A stretch of 64,000 nucleotides of DNA from a bacterium BMS3Bbin08 (GTDB lineage: Bacteria; Nitrospirota; Thermodesulfovibrionia; UBA6902; BMS3Bbin08), in the NCBI GenBank assembly GCA_002897775.1, contig BDTR01000030.1:1-64000 (forward strand), given 5' to 3'. A program made the position numbers and the translations under genes. Within the stretch, counting starts at the first letter, position 1, and the number at the start of each line of letters is the position of its first letter. The notes beneath the pieces were generated by a model. It did not search any database and was not told the origin of the DNA. It saw only the letters and a list, made by a program, of their open reading frames with translations. Below are positions 29,640 to 39,870 of this stretch, piece by piece.

Positions 29640-30359
29640 ATGAAATTGCTCGCCCTTTTAGCCTCAGTTCCCTTTGAGTCGGACAAGGTCCTGACCGGCA
29701 TAAGGAGTATCCGCCAGGTGACGATCGCGGGAAAAACCGCTTATAAAGGAAAACTCTTTGGCCGCGGCGTCCTGCTTATGAATACAGGCATCGGCAAGGT
29801 AAACGCGGCGCATTCAGCAACAGCTGTTATTGAACATTTTCCCATCAGGTATGTTGTTAATTTTGGGATAGGAGGCGCATATCCCGGGGCCGGGCTCGGC
29901 ATCGGAGACGTTGCAGTTGCGTCAAAGGAGATCTACGGCGACGAGGGCGTTATAACATCTAAAGGCTGGTCAGGCGTAAAAGAGATAGGCATCCCGCCTG
30001 TAAAGATCGGAGGAAAAAAATATTTTAATGAATTTCCGCTGGACAAAAAACGTACCAAAAATATCAGCAGGTCTTTAAAAATAAGATCAGGCAATTTTGT
30101 TACTGTATCCTCATCAACCGGAACGCGAAAGAGGGCATTGGAACTCGAAAGCCGGTTCAATGCCGTGTGCGAGAATATGGAAGGAGCGGCTGTCGCGCAG
30201 GTATGCGCTTTGTATAATATCCTGATGATCGAGGCGCGGGGCATAAGTAATATTGCCGGCGTGCGGGACAAGAGAAGATGGGATATTGAGCTTGCCTCTG
30301 AAAACTGCCAGCAGGCTCTTTTGGAAATGATCAAAAACCTCGTTGGTAATAAGGCCTAG
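29640..30359 (+). CDS. mqnB: Futalosine hydrolase
   Basis: Nucleosidase pattern NTGIGKVNAAHSATAVIEHF...NFGIGGAYPGAGLGIGDVAVASKEIYGDEGV...ENMEGAAVAQVC...RGISNIAGVRD. Confidence 0.88.
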   Translation: MKLLALLASVPFESDKVLTGIRSIRQVTIAGKTAYKGKLFGRGVLLMNTGIGKVNAAHSATAVIEHFPIRYVVNFGIGGAYPGAGLGIGDVAVASKEIYGDEGVITSKGWSGVKEIGIPPVKIGGKKYFNEFPLDKKRTKNISRSLKIRSGNFVTVSSSTGTRKRALELESRFNAVCENMEGAAVAQVCALYNILMIEARGISNIAGVRDKRRWDIELASENCQQALLEMIKNLVGNKA

Positions 30360-31570
30360 AAATTGTACCTGAAGGCCAGGCGGGCTGCCTGCTCCTCTGT
30401 ATCAGCTGCCTGCTTATTGTCCGTGTATTTATATTTCAGGTTCAAAGTTAACCTCAGGACTCTTTGAAACAGCAGTTTTTCAAACAGGTATCTGGCGTAA
30501 TACCGGTTCCTGTTCCGGTCTTTGTCCTCATAATCGTAGAAACTTCCATGCAGGGAGGCCGATGTTTTCCAGTTTTTCTTTCTGTTGTAGACGGCCTTGA
30601 TCAGCAGAGAATATTTTATATAGTCACTGGCCTGTTTGACAGAGTAATGCACGTCTTTGCGTTCGAAATATGAATTAAAATAAAGCGTCTTATCCGCGTC
30701 CGGGATCATAATGTATTTCAATCGGCCGAGCACATAAAAACCGCTGTGATCAAGGTCCGCGGTTAAATAGTCTTTTTTGAAGTACTGAAACTTAAGGCCC
30801 GTCTGAATTTTCTCTGTTAGCCTGCTTTCCGTTCTCAGGTGGAACCTTCTGTGTTTATAGTCAAAGTCCTCGTCGCGCGCGTCATCGTCTTTGGTGTCGC
30901 GCTGTCCGAGTTCAGCCCGCGCCGCGATTTTATGTATGAGCCGGTTTTTAAATAAATATTCAAGTCTGAGCATCAGGTCATTTTTGTTTTTTTGTCTTCC
31001 GTCGCTCTTGCGGGTGGTTGCTTCAAATTTGTAAGACGAGGCGAGCAAGAGCCTTTTTTCAAGCAGATATTTCTTTGCCCCGAGCCTGGAGAAAAACCTG
31101 AGCTGGTCTTTTGTTCCGTCGCCGGTATAGTCATAGTTGTTGACCCCCGCGGCCAGATCAATCGCGTGGGAGTCTTTTTCAGTATAGGTCAGTTTTGGAG
31201 CGAACATGACCTGGTCGTATTCTTTTGAAGGGGAATCCCGGTATCGTTTTTCCTTGTATTTAAGCTTTAAGGAAAGTTTAAGGGAATTGTTTTTCAGTTT
31301 TTTTAGATAATAGGAGCCGCCGGCCTTAAAGATCCTTGAGATATTGTCAAGGGAGTCCCGTGATCTATAGTCCCTGTCATAGATAAAAGAACTGACCTCG
31401 TAACTGAGCAGGCCGGACGGCTTATGCGTGAACTTCAAATGATAGTTCTGAAATCTGTATTCCTGGTCGCTCTCTTCTTCTTCAAAGTCCTCGGCCTGCG
31501 ACCTGTCGCCGGCCTCAACATATCCGCTTAAGGTATGATCAGCGGCAGAACAGAATGAAGGCAGGAGCAC
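30356..31570 (-). CDS. Outer-membrane beta-barrel protein
   Basis: Signal peptide; alternating aromatic/charged beta-strand pattern; C-terminal AARLAFRYNF. Confidence 0.65.
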   Translation of the reverse strand: MLLPSFCSAADHTLSGYVEAGDRSQAEDFEEEESDQEYRFQNYHLKFTHKPSGLLSYEVSSFIYDRDYRSRDSLDNISRIFKAGGSYYLKKLKNNSLKLSLKLKYKEKRYRDSPSKEYDQVMFAPKLTYTEKDSHAIDLAAGVNNYDYTGDGTKDQLRFFSRLGAKKYLLEKRLLLASSYKFEATTRKSDGRQKNKNDLMLRLEYLFKNRLIHKIAARAELGQRDTKDDDARDEDFDYKHRRFHLRTESRLTEKIQTGLKFQYFKKDYLTADLDHSGFYVLGRLKYIMIPDADKTLYFNSYFERKDVHYSVKQASDYIKYSLLIKAVYNRKKNWKTSASLHGSFYDYEDKDRNRNRYYARYLFEKLLFQRVLRLTLNLKYKYTDNKQAADTEEQAARLAFRYNF

Positions 31571-31611
31571 AAATATAGAAAAGATAAAAACCTTTATGAA
31601 GAATGGCCTGT

Positions 31612-32448
31612 TTATTTTTTCTTGTGCGGTACAGGGTTAAGTTTTTTCCGGGCGCGCTTTGCAGGATCAGAATCAGGGAACTTTTCAACAAGCCTTTCAA
31701 GGACTATCCTGCCTGTTTCTTTATCATTTATCTCAAAAAAAGCCATGCCCTGCTTCAGCATCGCGCCCGGGACCTTGTCGCTGTCAGGGTTTGTCTTCAT
31801 AAGGTCTTCATAGGCCAGAATGGCGTCCTCATAGTTTTGTTCTTTGTAATAAGTTTCGCCTATCCAGAAACGGGCATTGTCAGAGTACTCATTTTCAGGA
31901 TAGTCCTGAAGCAGGGCAAGAAATTTTCCCCTGGCCTCGGCGAACTTGTTGTCCCTAAAGGTGTTAAAGGCCTCCATGTAATCGTCCTTTGCTTTTTTTA
32001 CAGGCAGTGTTTCCTCTGTCTCCGGCGCCTGCCCGGCCCCGGGCACGGCAGATCTGTCCTTTAACGCCTTAACCGCGGTTTCCAGCTCATCTAATCTGGC
32101 GATAAGCCTGTCCCTGTCTTTTGCCAGATCTTTTGAGTTTTTTTCCGACGCGTACAGCGCTTCGTCAACACGGCCTGTCAGCATCTGTACGTCTGCTGTT
32201 AAAGACTGAACCTGGATAAGAAGGTCTGACACAGACCCGGCGGTTGCTTTTTGCCCTTCTTCAAGGTCTTTCAGGCTTCCGCCGCCCTGCCCGCCTGTCT
32301 CAAGATTTCCGACCCTGGATCTTAGCTCATTGAGTTCATACCGCATCCTTCCCGTCTCTTCTGTTGAGGCACAGCCGGCAAGAACAAGCATGAAAAGCAT
32401 TACAAGAGGCAGGAAACACAGTCCAACCTTTTTGATATGGAACCCCAC
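31612..32448 (-). CDS. Tol-Pal system protein CpoB/YbgF (start codon uncertain, GTG at 32448 or TTG at 32454)
   Basis: Lipobox VLAGCAS, coiled coil, C-terminal TPRs; in Tol-Pal operon. Confidence 0.85.
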   Translation of the reverse strand: MGFHIKKVGLCFLPLVMLFMLVLAGCASTEETGRMRYELNELRSRVGNLETGGQGGGSLKDLEEGQKATAGSVSDLLIQVQSLTADVQMLTGRVDEALYASEKNSKDLAKDRDRLIARLDELETAVKALKDRSAVPGAGQAPETEETLPVKKAKDDYMEAFNTFRDNKFAEARGKFLALLQDYPENEYSDNARFWIGETYYKEQNYEDAILAYEDLMKTNPDSDKVPGAMLKQGMAFFEINDKETGRIVLERLVEKFPDSDPAKRARKKLNPVPHKKK

Positions 32449-32480
32449 TGGCAAGCCCGTGGGGTTCTGCGAAGTCGGAT

Positions 32481-32521
32481 AAAAAAAGACAGTCCCTTCC
32501 CTGGAATTCGCGAAGGGACTG
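32481..32521 (-). terminator. Intrinsic terminator between pal and cpoB
   Basis: Minus strand CAGTCCCTTC-GCGAATTCCAGG-GAAGGGACTG followed by TCTTTTTTT. Confidence 0.7.
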
Positions 32522-32533
32522 CCGCATATTTTC

Positions 32534-33043
32534 TTATCTTGTGACAACAAAGTGCGCCCTTCTGTTCCTCTGCCAGCAGTTTTCATTGTGGGACGAGCAG
32601 ACCGGCTTTTCTTCGCCGTAGGTAATGGTGCTCATCCTTTTGGATGAAACACCCCTGGAAATAAGGTAGTCCCGTGCTGCCTTTGCCCTTTTTTCGCCGA
32701 GCGCGAGGTTATATTCGTTGGTTCCCCGCTCGTCGCAGTGGCCCTCTATAAGGACATTTATGTCTCTGTGATCATTAAGCCATGATGCCACAGAATCAAG
32801 GACCGCCCTGGTATCCGGCCTTATGTTGTACTTATTAAACTCAAAAAGTGCGTCCTTAAATTCAAACAGCGATTCTTCTTCATATGTGCTGACGTCCCCT
32901 GCTTCCCTTGGGGTCAGGGTCTCTTCAACAACCTCTTCTCTAGCCGCACCGGCTTCGTCAGTGGGCTTTACGTGTTTCTTTGCACAGCCAAAAGCAAAGA
33001 TCGTTAGACCAGCTACCAGGACCAGAATCAAGAACTTTTTCAT
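32534..33043 (-). CDS. pal: Peptidoglycan-associated lipoprotein Pal
   Basis: Lipobox FAFGCAK; OmpA motif VLIEGHCDERGTNEYNLALGEKRAKAARDYL. Confidence 0.96.
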   Translation of the reverse strand: MKKFLILVLVAGLTIFAFGCAKKHVKPTDEAGAAREEVVEETLTPREAGDVSTYEEESLFEFKDALFEFNKYNIRPDTRAVLDSVASWLNDHRDINVLIEGHCDERGTNEYNLALGEKRAKAARDYLISRGVSSKRMSTITYGEEKPVCSSHNENCWQRNRRAHFVVTR

Positions 33044-33090
33044 ATTTTAAAAACCTCCTTCCCTATTCTCCGGTTATTTTATTACAATGC

Positions 33091-34335
33091 CTATTTCTTT
33101 AAATAAGGTGACCACCGCGGATTCATGGCCTTTATTTTCCTGGGGGTGATCCGTCGTTCCCTTTCTCCGTTAATGCTCATCAGGTAAATATTTTTATTGC
33201 CGCCCCTGTCGGAATCAAACGATATGAACATTCCGTCAGGGGAAAAACTGGGATTTTCGTTATTCCCGGTGCTTGTAAGCTGTCTTAGATCAGTACTATC
33301 CGATTTTATCATGAAAACCTGATTTTTGCCATTTTTTCTTCCCACGTATGCTATCCATTTGCCGTCAGGCGACCAGGCAGGCGAGGTGTTATACGGACCT
33401 TCAAAAGTAACCCTTTTAACGCCCCTGCCGTTTGAATTCATTACGTATATCTGGGGAGAGCCGCCCCTGTCCGATACAAACGCGATCCTGGAGCCGTCAG
33501 GAGAAAATACAGGGGATACATCTATGCCATAGGACCGCGTCAGCTTTTTAATTCCGGTGCCGTTGATGTTCATAACATATATCTCAAGGCTTCCGTCCCT
33601 GGACGATGAGAACGCCACACGGTTATCCGGGGAGATTCCGCCGACAAGATTCAGACCTTTGGATGAGAACAGCACTTTTTCCCTGTAACTCTTAAGGTCA
33701 AGAGAATATATGTTCCACTTCCTGTTTCTTTCGGAGGAATAAATAAAGTAACGCGCGTCAGGTGACCAGCTGTGGCTCGCGGAGAGCCCTTTTGAAACTA
33801 TTCTTACGGGATTATAGCCGTCCCAGTCAGTGAGGTAAAGCCATTTTTTGTTCCCTGAATTTACTATGTACGCGAGCTTTGTCCTGAACACTCCTTTCCT
33901 GCCGGTAACCACCTCGAACACGTCGTTTGCAATTCCGTGGGCCAGCGCGCGGAGATATTTCCTGTCAGCCCGGTACCTCTTGTTCAATACTGTCCGGTTC
34001 GCTATCAGATCAAACACCTCTACGTCTGCTTTTATTTCTTCCAGGACCTCCACGTTTATCCTGACCCTGATCTCAGCCCCGGCAATATCAGGGTCAATAA
34101 AATAAAAGATACCTGTAAAATTCAGGTCGTCTTCAGCAATCCCCGCGATCTGCCCGGCCTCTGCCGGACCGGTGTAGTTTATGGATATGGGGAGCTTTCT
34201 AAGCGCGGGCGACGTTATGTCGATGTAGACCTTTGCGTCAGAAGCCGTGAAAAGTGAAAAGTGAAAGGTGAAAAGTGCGCAAAAGAACATTACAACTTTT
34301 AAATTCAAACTTTTAATTTTAAACTCTTTCTTCAT
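33091..34335 (-). CDS. tolB: TolB beta-propeller protein
   Basis: Repeated SPDG.IAF.SDRGG.PQIYVMN motifs; operon context. Confidence 0.96.
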   Translation of the reverse strand: MKKEFKIKSLNLKVVMFFCALFTFHFSLFTASDAKVYIDITSPALRKLPISINYTGPAEAGQIAGIAEDDLNFTGIFYFIDPDIAGAEIRVRINVEVLEEIKADVEVFDLIANRTVLNKRYRADRKYLRALAHGIANDVFEVVTGRKGVFRTKLAYIVNSGNKKWLYLTDWDGYNPVRIVSKGLSASHSWSPDARYFIYSSERNRKWNIYSLDLKSYREKVLFSSKGLNLVGGISPDNRVAFSSSRDGSLEIYVMNINGTGIKKLTRSYGIDVSPVFSPDGSRIAFVSDRGGSPQIYVMNSNGRGVKRVTFEGPYNTSPAWSPDGKWIAYVGRKNGKNQVFMIKSDSTDLRQLTSTGNNENPSFSPDGMFISFDSDRGGNKNIYLMSINGERERRITPRKIKAMNPRWSPYLKK

Positions 34336-34997
34336 AAGTGAAACCTTATGCCTATTTCCATTTCCGCGGGCGGGGGCGGCAGGGGGCCGGCTTTTGATAT
34401 AGCCTTCAGCGCTGAACGGTCAAAAAGCCTGTTGCCCGACGTTTTTTCGATCTCCTGCGAGATTATTTTACCGTCTTTATCTATTCTTATTGCAATGATC
34501 ACTTCAAGGTCAGTGTCAAAATCAGGGTATACCCACTGGCTCCATATCTTTTCAGTGATCAGGGAGTAGTACGGGTCTGAATCAGTGCTTACGCCCTCGC
34601 CCGGGATACCCGCACCTTTTTTTACAACCTCTATTTCTTCTGCTTTTTCCGCTGTCTTTTTCTTCTTTTTTGACAGTGCGCTTATGGCCCGCAGTCTTTC
34701 GATCTCCTTTGTCAGCCTCCCGGTCTTTTCCAGGGTCATATCTGCTTTTGGCGGCGTCCTGACTATCTTCTTTGGAGGAATTTTTCTTGTCCGCCTTTTT
34801 CTTGAAGGTGTCCTGCCGGTATCTGCGCGCGAAGCCAGGACCGGGCCGACCAGCTTAACCTGGTAACTCCTGAACTCCCTTTCCTTTGTTTTGATCGGAA
34901 TTATTATGAGCGCGATAAAAAGAAGGTGCAGAACGGCAGAGGCTATTACAATCTTTTGCAGGCTGGGTTCTGTCCCGATATGCAGGGAACGCTTCAT
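34332..34997 (-). CDS. tolA: TolA/TonB C-terminal domain protein
   Basis: N-terminal TM, proline/lysine-rich middle, TonB-like C-terminus; operon context. Confidence 0.85.
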   Translation of the reverse strand: MKRSLHIGTEPSLQKIVIASAVLHLLFIALIIIPIKTKEREFRSYQVKLVGPVLASRADTGRTPSRKRRTRKIPPKKIVRTPPKADMTLEKTGRLTKEIERLRAISALSKKKKKTAEKAEEIEVVKKGAGIPGEGVSTDSDPYYSLITEKIWSQWVYPDFDTDLEVIIAIRIDKDGKIISQEIEKTSGNRLFDRSALKAISKAGPLPPPPAEMEIGIRFHL

Positions 34998-35383
34998 CGA
35001 AACAGTGCTTTTGATTCAGTAACCATCCCCAGCTTTTCTATTCCTATCTCTCTCAGCTCTCCCATGACCTGTACGACAATACCATAAGGAACATCCTTGT
35101 CCGCCTTGAGAAAAACATCTCTGTCAGCAGTAGTCGCGAACAGGGTTTTCAGCTGTTCCATGGCTGTAATTTTCTTGTTCACATATATCCTGCCGTCTTT
35201 TTTTATGGTTATTACAACTCTCTCGGCCGGGGACATTTCCTTACCCTTTGCCTGGGGCAGGTTAACATCTATTCCCTGCTGAAGCAGGGGAGCTGTGACC
35301 ATAAATATTATGAGGAGCACGAGCATCACGTCTACGAAAGGCGTGACATTAATCTCCGACAGCGCCTGTTTTTGCCTCTCCAT
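34994..35383 (-). CDS. tolR: TolR/ExbD
   Basis: EINVTPFVDVMLVLLIIFMVTAPLLQQGIDVNLP. Confidence 0.95.
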   Translation of the reverse strand: MERQKQALSEINVTPFVDVMLVLLIIFMVTAPLLQQGIDVNLPQAKGKEMSPAERVVITIKKDGRIYVNKKITAMEQLKTLFATTADRDVFLKADKDVPYGIVVQVMGELREIGIEKLGMVTESKALFR

Positions 35384-36014
35384 GTCTCCTCACAAAATGG
35401 TCTATTAGCTCCTGTGAAAAATCCTCCATTAAAATAATGTTCCTTCGCGTCCTGCTCAGATAGTAGTTATATGCGATAACAGCCGGTATTGCGGCGACAA
35501 GCCCGGCAGCAGTGGCTATCAGGGCCTCGGCAATACCAGGAGCAACAACGGCAAGAGAGGCGGAGCCGACCCTGCCGATACCCATGAAGGAGTTCATTAT
35601 TCCCCATACCGTGCCGAAAAGACCGATAAAAGGTGTTGTTGTACCTGTTGTAGCGAGGAAAGTAAGGTACTTTTCAAGGCGGGAGGACTCGAGTCTCTCA
35701 ACCCTTTTCAGGGTCCTTTTTATTTCTTCCCGGTTGCCCTCCGCCTGAAGATCAACGGAGTAGGCAGCCCTGAAAACGTTTACAACAGGACTGATAGCGA
35801 GTCTTTTTGTGGACTGATAAAGCGTGTCCCAGTCAGTGCCTTTCCTGAACGCGCGATGGAACTCTTCAGATTCTCTTTCAACTCTGGAAAGAAACCTGAA
35901 CTTGTAAATTATGATTGCCCAAGAAAAAACAGAGAAGAACAGCAGGATCAAAAGAACGAGCTTTACAACAAGGCCTGCCTGAAAAATGAGATTTAATACT
36001 GTATCACCGCTCAT
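35349..36014 (-). CDS. tolQ: TolQ/ExbB (MotA/TolQ/ExbB proton channel)
   Basis: TTPFIGLFGTVWGIMNSFMGI...IAEALIATAAGLVAAIPAVIAYNYY. Confidence 0.95.
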   Translation of the reverse strand: MSGDTVLNLIFQAGLVVKLVLLILLFFSVFSWAIIIYKFRFLSRVERESEEFHRAFRKGTDWDTLYQSTKRLAISPVVNVFRAAYSVDLQAEGNREEIKRTLKRVERLESSRLEKYLTFLATTGTTTPFIGLFGTVWGIMNSFMGIGRVGSASLAVVAPGIAEALIATAAGLVAAIPAVIAYNYYLSRTRRNIILMEDFSQELIDHFVRRHGEAKTGAVGD

Positions 36015-36074
36015 AGTATAAGAGTTTAAAAGAAAGTCTTTTAAAAGTCAAAAACCACTGAACGTATGAGATTA

Positions 36075-36908
36075 TCATGGAGAGTTGACAAGGCGGGAAA
36101 CCGGTACCACGGACACCTGATTTGCAGGGAGGACTTTTTGTAAGAAATCGATCGTATTTTTTCTGGGGTGGGCAATCGCGATCGCATACCCTTTTTTCCG
36201 GGCTATGCCGATCAATTTTTCCCACTGTGCCTCTATATCAGCGGGATTGTCCTTATAGTCAAGAAAAATGTCCCTTTTCAATAAGGGGACGCCGTGTTCT
36301 TCAGCGGCCTTTGAAGCTACTGACCTTGAAGTGGTGAGGCTGTCCAGAAAAAAAAGCTTTTCCCTGCTGATACCCGACATAAGCACGTACATAGTCCGTT
36401 CATCTTCTGTAAAGGCAGAACCCATGTGATTGCTGATGCCTTTTATGTGCGGTATTGAAGCAAGGTCGTCTTTGAGGGCGTCCAGGATCTCATTGTCGGT
36501 CATCCACGTGTAAAGTCCCCCCTTGCCCAGGGCATGGGGGTCGCGCGCCTCCATGGGAATATGGCCTATGACATCCCGTCCCATTTTGTGGCCCTGCCCG
36601 GCGATCCATTTGGAAAAAGGTTCATGAGGCAGGACCGAGAGGGTAAGGGAGGCATTGATGTTCAGGACACTTAACGCGGCCTTTTTGCCTGGGCCAAGGT
36701 CGTCTATCACTATCGCGACCTCAGGCCTGGATGCGGGCCTTTTTTCAGTTTCAGGCCTGGCCTGTTCCGGAGCAGTCTGTTGAGGCTGCGGCCCGGGGGT
36801 CTCCCGGCTTGCTTCCCTGTAGAAAAAAAATATTACAACAGTAATAAAAAAAAGCATTAACAGGAAATGACGGTGACCTTTTGCTCTGCGTCGTCTTTTA
36901 GGGGGCAT
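36075..36908 (-). CDS. Divergent polysaccharide deacetylase (YibQ-like)
   Basis: VAIVIDDLGPGKKAALSVLNINASLTLSVLPHEPFSK...GHIPMEARDP...KGISNHMGSAFTEDE. Confidence 0.88.
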   Translation of the reverse strand: MPPKRRRRAKGHRHFLLMLFFITVVIFFFYREASRETPGPQPQQTAPEQARPETEKRPASRPEVAIVIDDLGPGKKAALSVLNINASLTLSVLPHEPFSKWIAGQGHKMGRDVIGHIPMEARDPHALGKGGLYTWMTDNEILDALKDDLASIPHIKGISNHMGSAFTEDERTMYVLMSGISREKLFFLDSLTTSRSVASKAAEEHGVPLLKRDIFLDYKDNPADIEAQWEKLIGIARKKGYAIAIAHPRKNTIDFLQKVLPANQVSVVPVSRLVNSP

Positions 36909-37027
36909 CTTAGAAAATCGTTAATAGTTATTTGTTAAATGTTATGTGTAATTATTTTTTTGGGCGGTATTTCTTGATTAGTTGAACCAATAACGAATAA
37001 CTAATAACGAATAACGCGTCGTTATTA

Positions 37028-37669
37028 TTACGGGTTAAAATCAAACACCTCTACGCCGGCCGGTGCCTTGAACATGAAAAAAGAATCTTCAAGGCCGGGG
37101 TTTATCCTGACATCTTTTAGTGTTATCAGGATCCTGTTGCCGTGGGTGTCGAATATTTTGAAGGTCTTTACAGGAAAATCTCCTGAGCCGGTCTCAAGCA
37201 GTATCTTCTCTATAAAACCCATCCGGTTTTTGGGTGTGAGTTCCAGGGTGTTCTCTTTTATCAGCTTTATGTCAAAATCATTCTTAAGGCTGCCCAGGCT
37301 GTTAATCAGCGCAAGCGGTACCTGGCCGTAGGAGTCCCTGCTGAAGGTGGTCCGGAGAGCCTGTTTTTCGGACCTTTTATATATCCATGTAGTGTTGCCG
37401 CTGATGGTGATCTCCTCGTCCCTGGGTTTTGAGTACGTCCATTTCATGCTGGAGGGTTTTTTTACAAAGAACTCGCCCTCATACCGTTCGACCCTGTCGA
37501 GGTCGGTTATATAACTTGTCTGCAGGAACGTTCCCCGCATGTTCTGGATCTCTTTGTCTTTGTTCTGAATTTTTTCGACGATCGTATCAACTGTGGACGC
37601 GGAAGATATCGTGGAAAGCATGAAGACAGCAAGTAATGATATGCTGATAATTGACGATTTTTTGTTCAT
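37028..37669 (-). CDS. lolA: Outer-membrane lipoprotein carrier protein LolA
   Basis: MRGTFLQTSYITDLDRVERYEGEFFVKKPSSMKWTYSKPRDEEITISGNTTWIY. Confidence 0.9.
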   Translation of the reverse strand: MNKKSSIISISLLAVFMLSTISSASTVDTIVEKIQNKDKEIQNMRGTFLQTSYITDLDRVERYEGEFFVKKPSSMKWTYSKPRDEEITISGNTTWIYKRSEKQALRTTFSRDSYGQVPLALINSLGSLKNDFDIKLIKENTLELTPKNRMGFIEKILLETGSGDFPVKTFKIFDTHGNRILITLKDVRINPGLEDSFFMFKAPAGVEVFDFNP

Positions 37670-39843
37670 TTTTTCCTCCTGAGAATTTCTCTTGGCTTTC
37701 CTGCCTCTCCCGGCGGACCCACTATACCGTCTTCCTCCATCATTTCCATTATCCTCGCGGCTCTATTATAACCTATCTTTAACCTGCGCTGGATATATGA
37801 TATGGTCGCCTGGCCTGTATTAAGCACGACGTCAAGCGCCTGCTGATATAACTCGTCCCTGTCCGTGAGATCGATCTCTGCCTGTTCCCCGGCTGCGAGC
37901 GATTCGAATATGGAATAGTCAGGCGGGCCCTGAGCCTTTATAAAATCAACGATTATCCTGACCTCTTCCTCAGACACATAAGCTCCATGCACACGCGTCA
38001 TTCTGGCGCCGGGGGTAACGTAGAGCATATCGCCCTTGCCCAGCAGCTGTTCAGCGCCGTATGTGTCAAGGATGATCCTTGAATCCAGTTTGGAGGCCAC
38101 ATTGAAAGACAGCCTGGATGAAAAATTTGCCTTGATCACGCCCGTGATCACATCAACAGAAGGCCGCTGTGTCGCCAGGATAAGGTGAATACCGGCGGCC
38201 CTTGCCATCTGGGCGAGCCGCGCGATGGAATTTTCAACTTCCTGCGGCGAGACAAGCATGAAGTCGGCAAACTCATCTATAAAGATAATAATGTATGGAA
38301 GGGGTTCTTCCTCTGAATCAGGGTTGGCCCTGATCTTTTTGTTGTATGTTTCAATGTTTCTTGAGCCAACCTCCGCCAGAAGCCTGTACCTGCGCTCCAT
38401 CTCGAACACTATGCTCCTGAGCGCGTCGGCAGCGTCTTTTACAGACGTAATGATCGGCAGCATAAGGTGGGGGATCTCTTCATACGCCGGCAGTTCCAGC
38501 ATCTTGGGGTCTATCATCAGCATCTTGACCTCTTTTGGCGTTGCCCTGTAGAGAAGGCTGAGGACCATAACGTTTATACCCACACTTTTGCCGGAGCCGG
38601 TAGCCCCGGCTATGAGCAGGTGCGGCATACGGGCCAGGTCAGCCACGACCGGTACGCCAAAGATGTCCTTCCCAAGGGCCAGCGTTAGTTTTGACGGGCT
38701 TTTTCTGTACGCCTCCGAGGCAAAGATCTCCTTCAGATATACGGTTTCCCTTTCACTGTTCGGGACCTCTAAACCAAGTGTTGATTTGCCGGCTATGGGC
38801 GAGATCCGCAGACTGGTGGTTTTCAGTGTAAGGGCAAGGTCATCCGACAGTGACAGGACCCTGTTTATCTTGACGCCCGGCGCGGGTTCGAACTCGAACA
38901 TGGTCACGACCGGCCCGGGTGATACATGGGTCACTTTGCCGTCAACTGAAAAATCCCGCAGTTTCTTTTCAAGCAGGTCCGAGGTTGAAAGCAGGTCTTC
39001 CTTTGCTGGCCTGCTTTTAACAGGCACCGGGTCTTTCAACAGTTCAAGGCTGGGCAGCTCGTATTCACCTTTTGTTTTTCGCGCTGCTCGGGTCTTTTGT
39101 TCTGCCGGATAAGCAAGGGGAAGCGGTTCCTGCCTGTACGTTGTTGTCTGAACAGAGGGCGTTTCATCCATTTCTATTTCAGGTTTTTCTTTTTTCTTTT
39201 TTCTTCTCTCTTTCAGGGTCTCCTTAAAGGGAATGGACATGGAACTGAAAGAGACCTTTTCCCTGGCGCCCTTCAGGAAATCCATAACTGAAAAAGGGAC
39301 AAGAAACATCAGCGTAACAAATAAAAGCGGAATAAAGATCATGTAAGACCCTGTTATCGAGAACAGGCTGGTTGAAAGTTTTGTTACAAGAAAACCAACG
39401 ACCCCCCCTGAATGACAGTTGATATTGCTGTAGCTCAATATCGGTTCTACTTGCCTGGGGCATTCTGCTGATCCGTTAAGAAAAACAAGGCTTAAAAGAG
39501 AAGATATCGACAGGATAAGGGTGACCGTAGCGGCTGCGGATATAATGGTTTTCCGCATTGTCTCCCTGCCGGTTTCTTTGCCGAGCAGTTTTTTGAGACC
39601 GTAAGCGCACAGCAGCAAAGGAATAATAAAGGCTGTAATACCTATTAACTGAAGCACAGCATCCGATAGATATGAACCGAAAATACCGAGAAGATTTTGA
39701 ACGTCTGCCCCTTTGGAAGAGCCGTGTATGGAAAGTGAAGGGTCCCAGCGGTTATAGGTGAGAAGGCTTAAAAGAACGATCAGGCCGCCGACAACGGCCA
39801 GGATTCCCAGTATCTCGTCTTTTATTCGTTTAGATTTATCCAT
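37666..39843 (-). CDS. ftsK: DNA translocase FtsK/SpoIIIE
   Basis: PHLLIAGATGSGKSVGINVM; IIFIDEFADFM; ATQRPSVDVITGVIKANF; C-terminal gamma winged helix. Confidence 0.97.
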   Translation of the reverse strand: MDKSKRIKDEILGILAVVGGLIVLLSLLTYNRWDPSLSIHGSSKGADVQNLLGIFGSYLSDAVLQLIGITAFIIPLLLCAYGLKKLLGKETGRETMRKTIISAAATVTLILSISSLLSLVFLNGSAECPRQVEPILSYSNINCHSGGVVGFLVTKLSTSLFSITGSYMIFIPLLFVTLMFLVPFSVMDFLKGAREKVSFSSMSIPFKETLKERRKKKKEKPEIEMDETPSVQTTTYRQEPLPLAYPAEQKTRAARKTKGEYELPSLELLKDPVPVKSRPAKEDLLSTSDLLEKKLRDFSVDGKVTHVSPGPVVTMFEFEPAPGVKINRVLSLSDDLALTLKTTSLRISPIAGKSTLGLEVPNSERETVYLKEIFASEAYRKSPSKLTLALGKDIFGVPVVADLARMPHLLIAGATGSGKSVGINVMVLSLLYRATPKEVKMLMIDPKMLELPAYEEIPHLMLPIITSVKDAADALRSIVFEMERRYRLLAEVGSRNIETYNKKIRANPDSEEEPLPYIIIFIDEFADFMLVSPQEVENSIARLAQMARAAGIHLILATQRPSVDVITGVIKANFSSRLSFNVASKLDSRIILDTYGAEQLLGKGDMLYVTPGARMTRVHGAYVSEEEVRIIVDFIKAQGPPDYSIFESLAAGEQAEIDLTDRDELYQQALDVVLNTGQATISYIQRRLKIGYNRAARIMEMMEEDGIVGPPGEAGKPREILRRKK

Positions 39844-39870
39844 ATACTGACTGCGCCGGCATGCCCGGAA

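Noticed and set aside
34245-34285. GTGAAAA-type heptamer tract at the start of tolB considered as a phase-variation repeat
   Set aside because: Only about four imperfect units; a unit change would shift the frame, but there is no evidence of variability from one sequence.
36960-37025. Short direct repeats (AATAACGAATAACTAATAACGAATAACG) considered as a regulatory array
   Set aside because: Low-complexity AT-rich spacer with few, imperfect copies; no supporting pattern.
38588-39112. 174-aa plus-strand ORF
   Set aside because: Antisense to ftsK.
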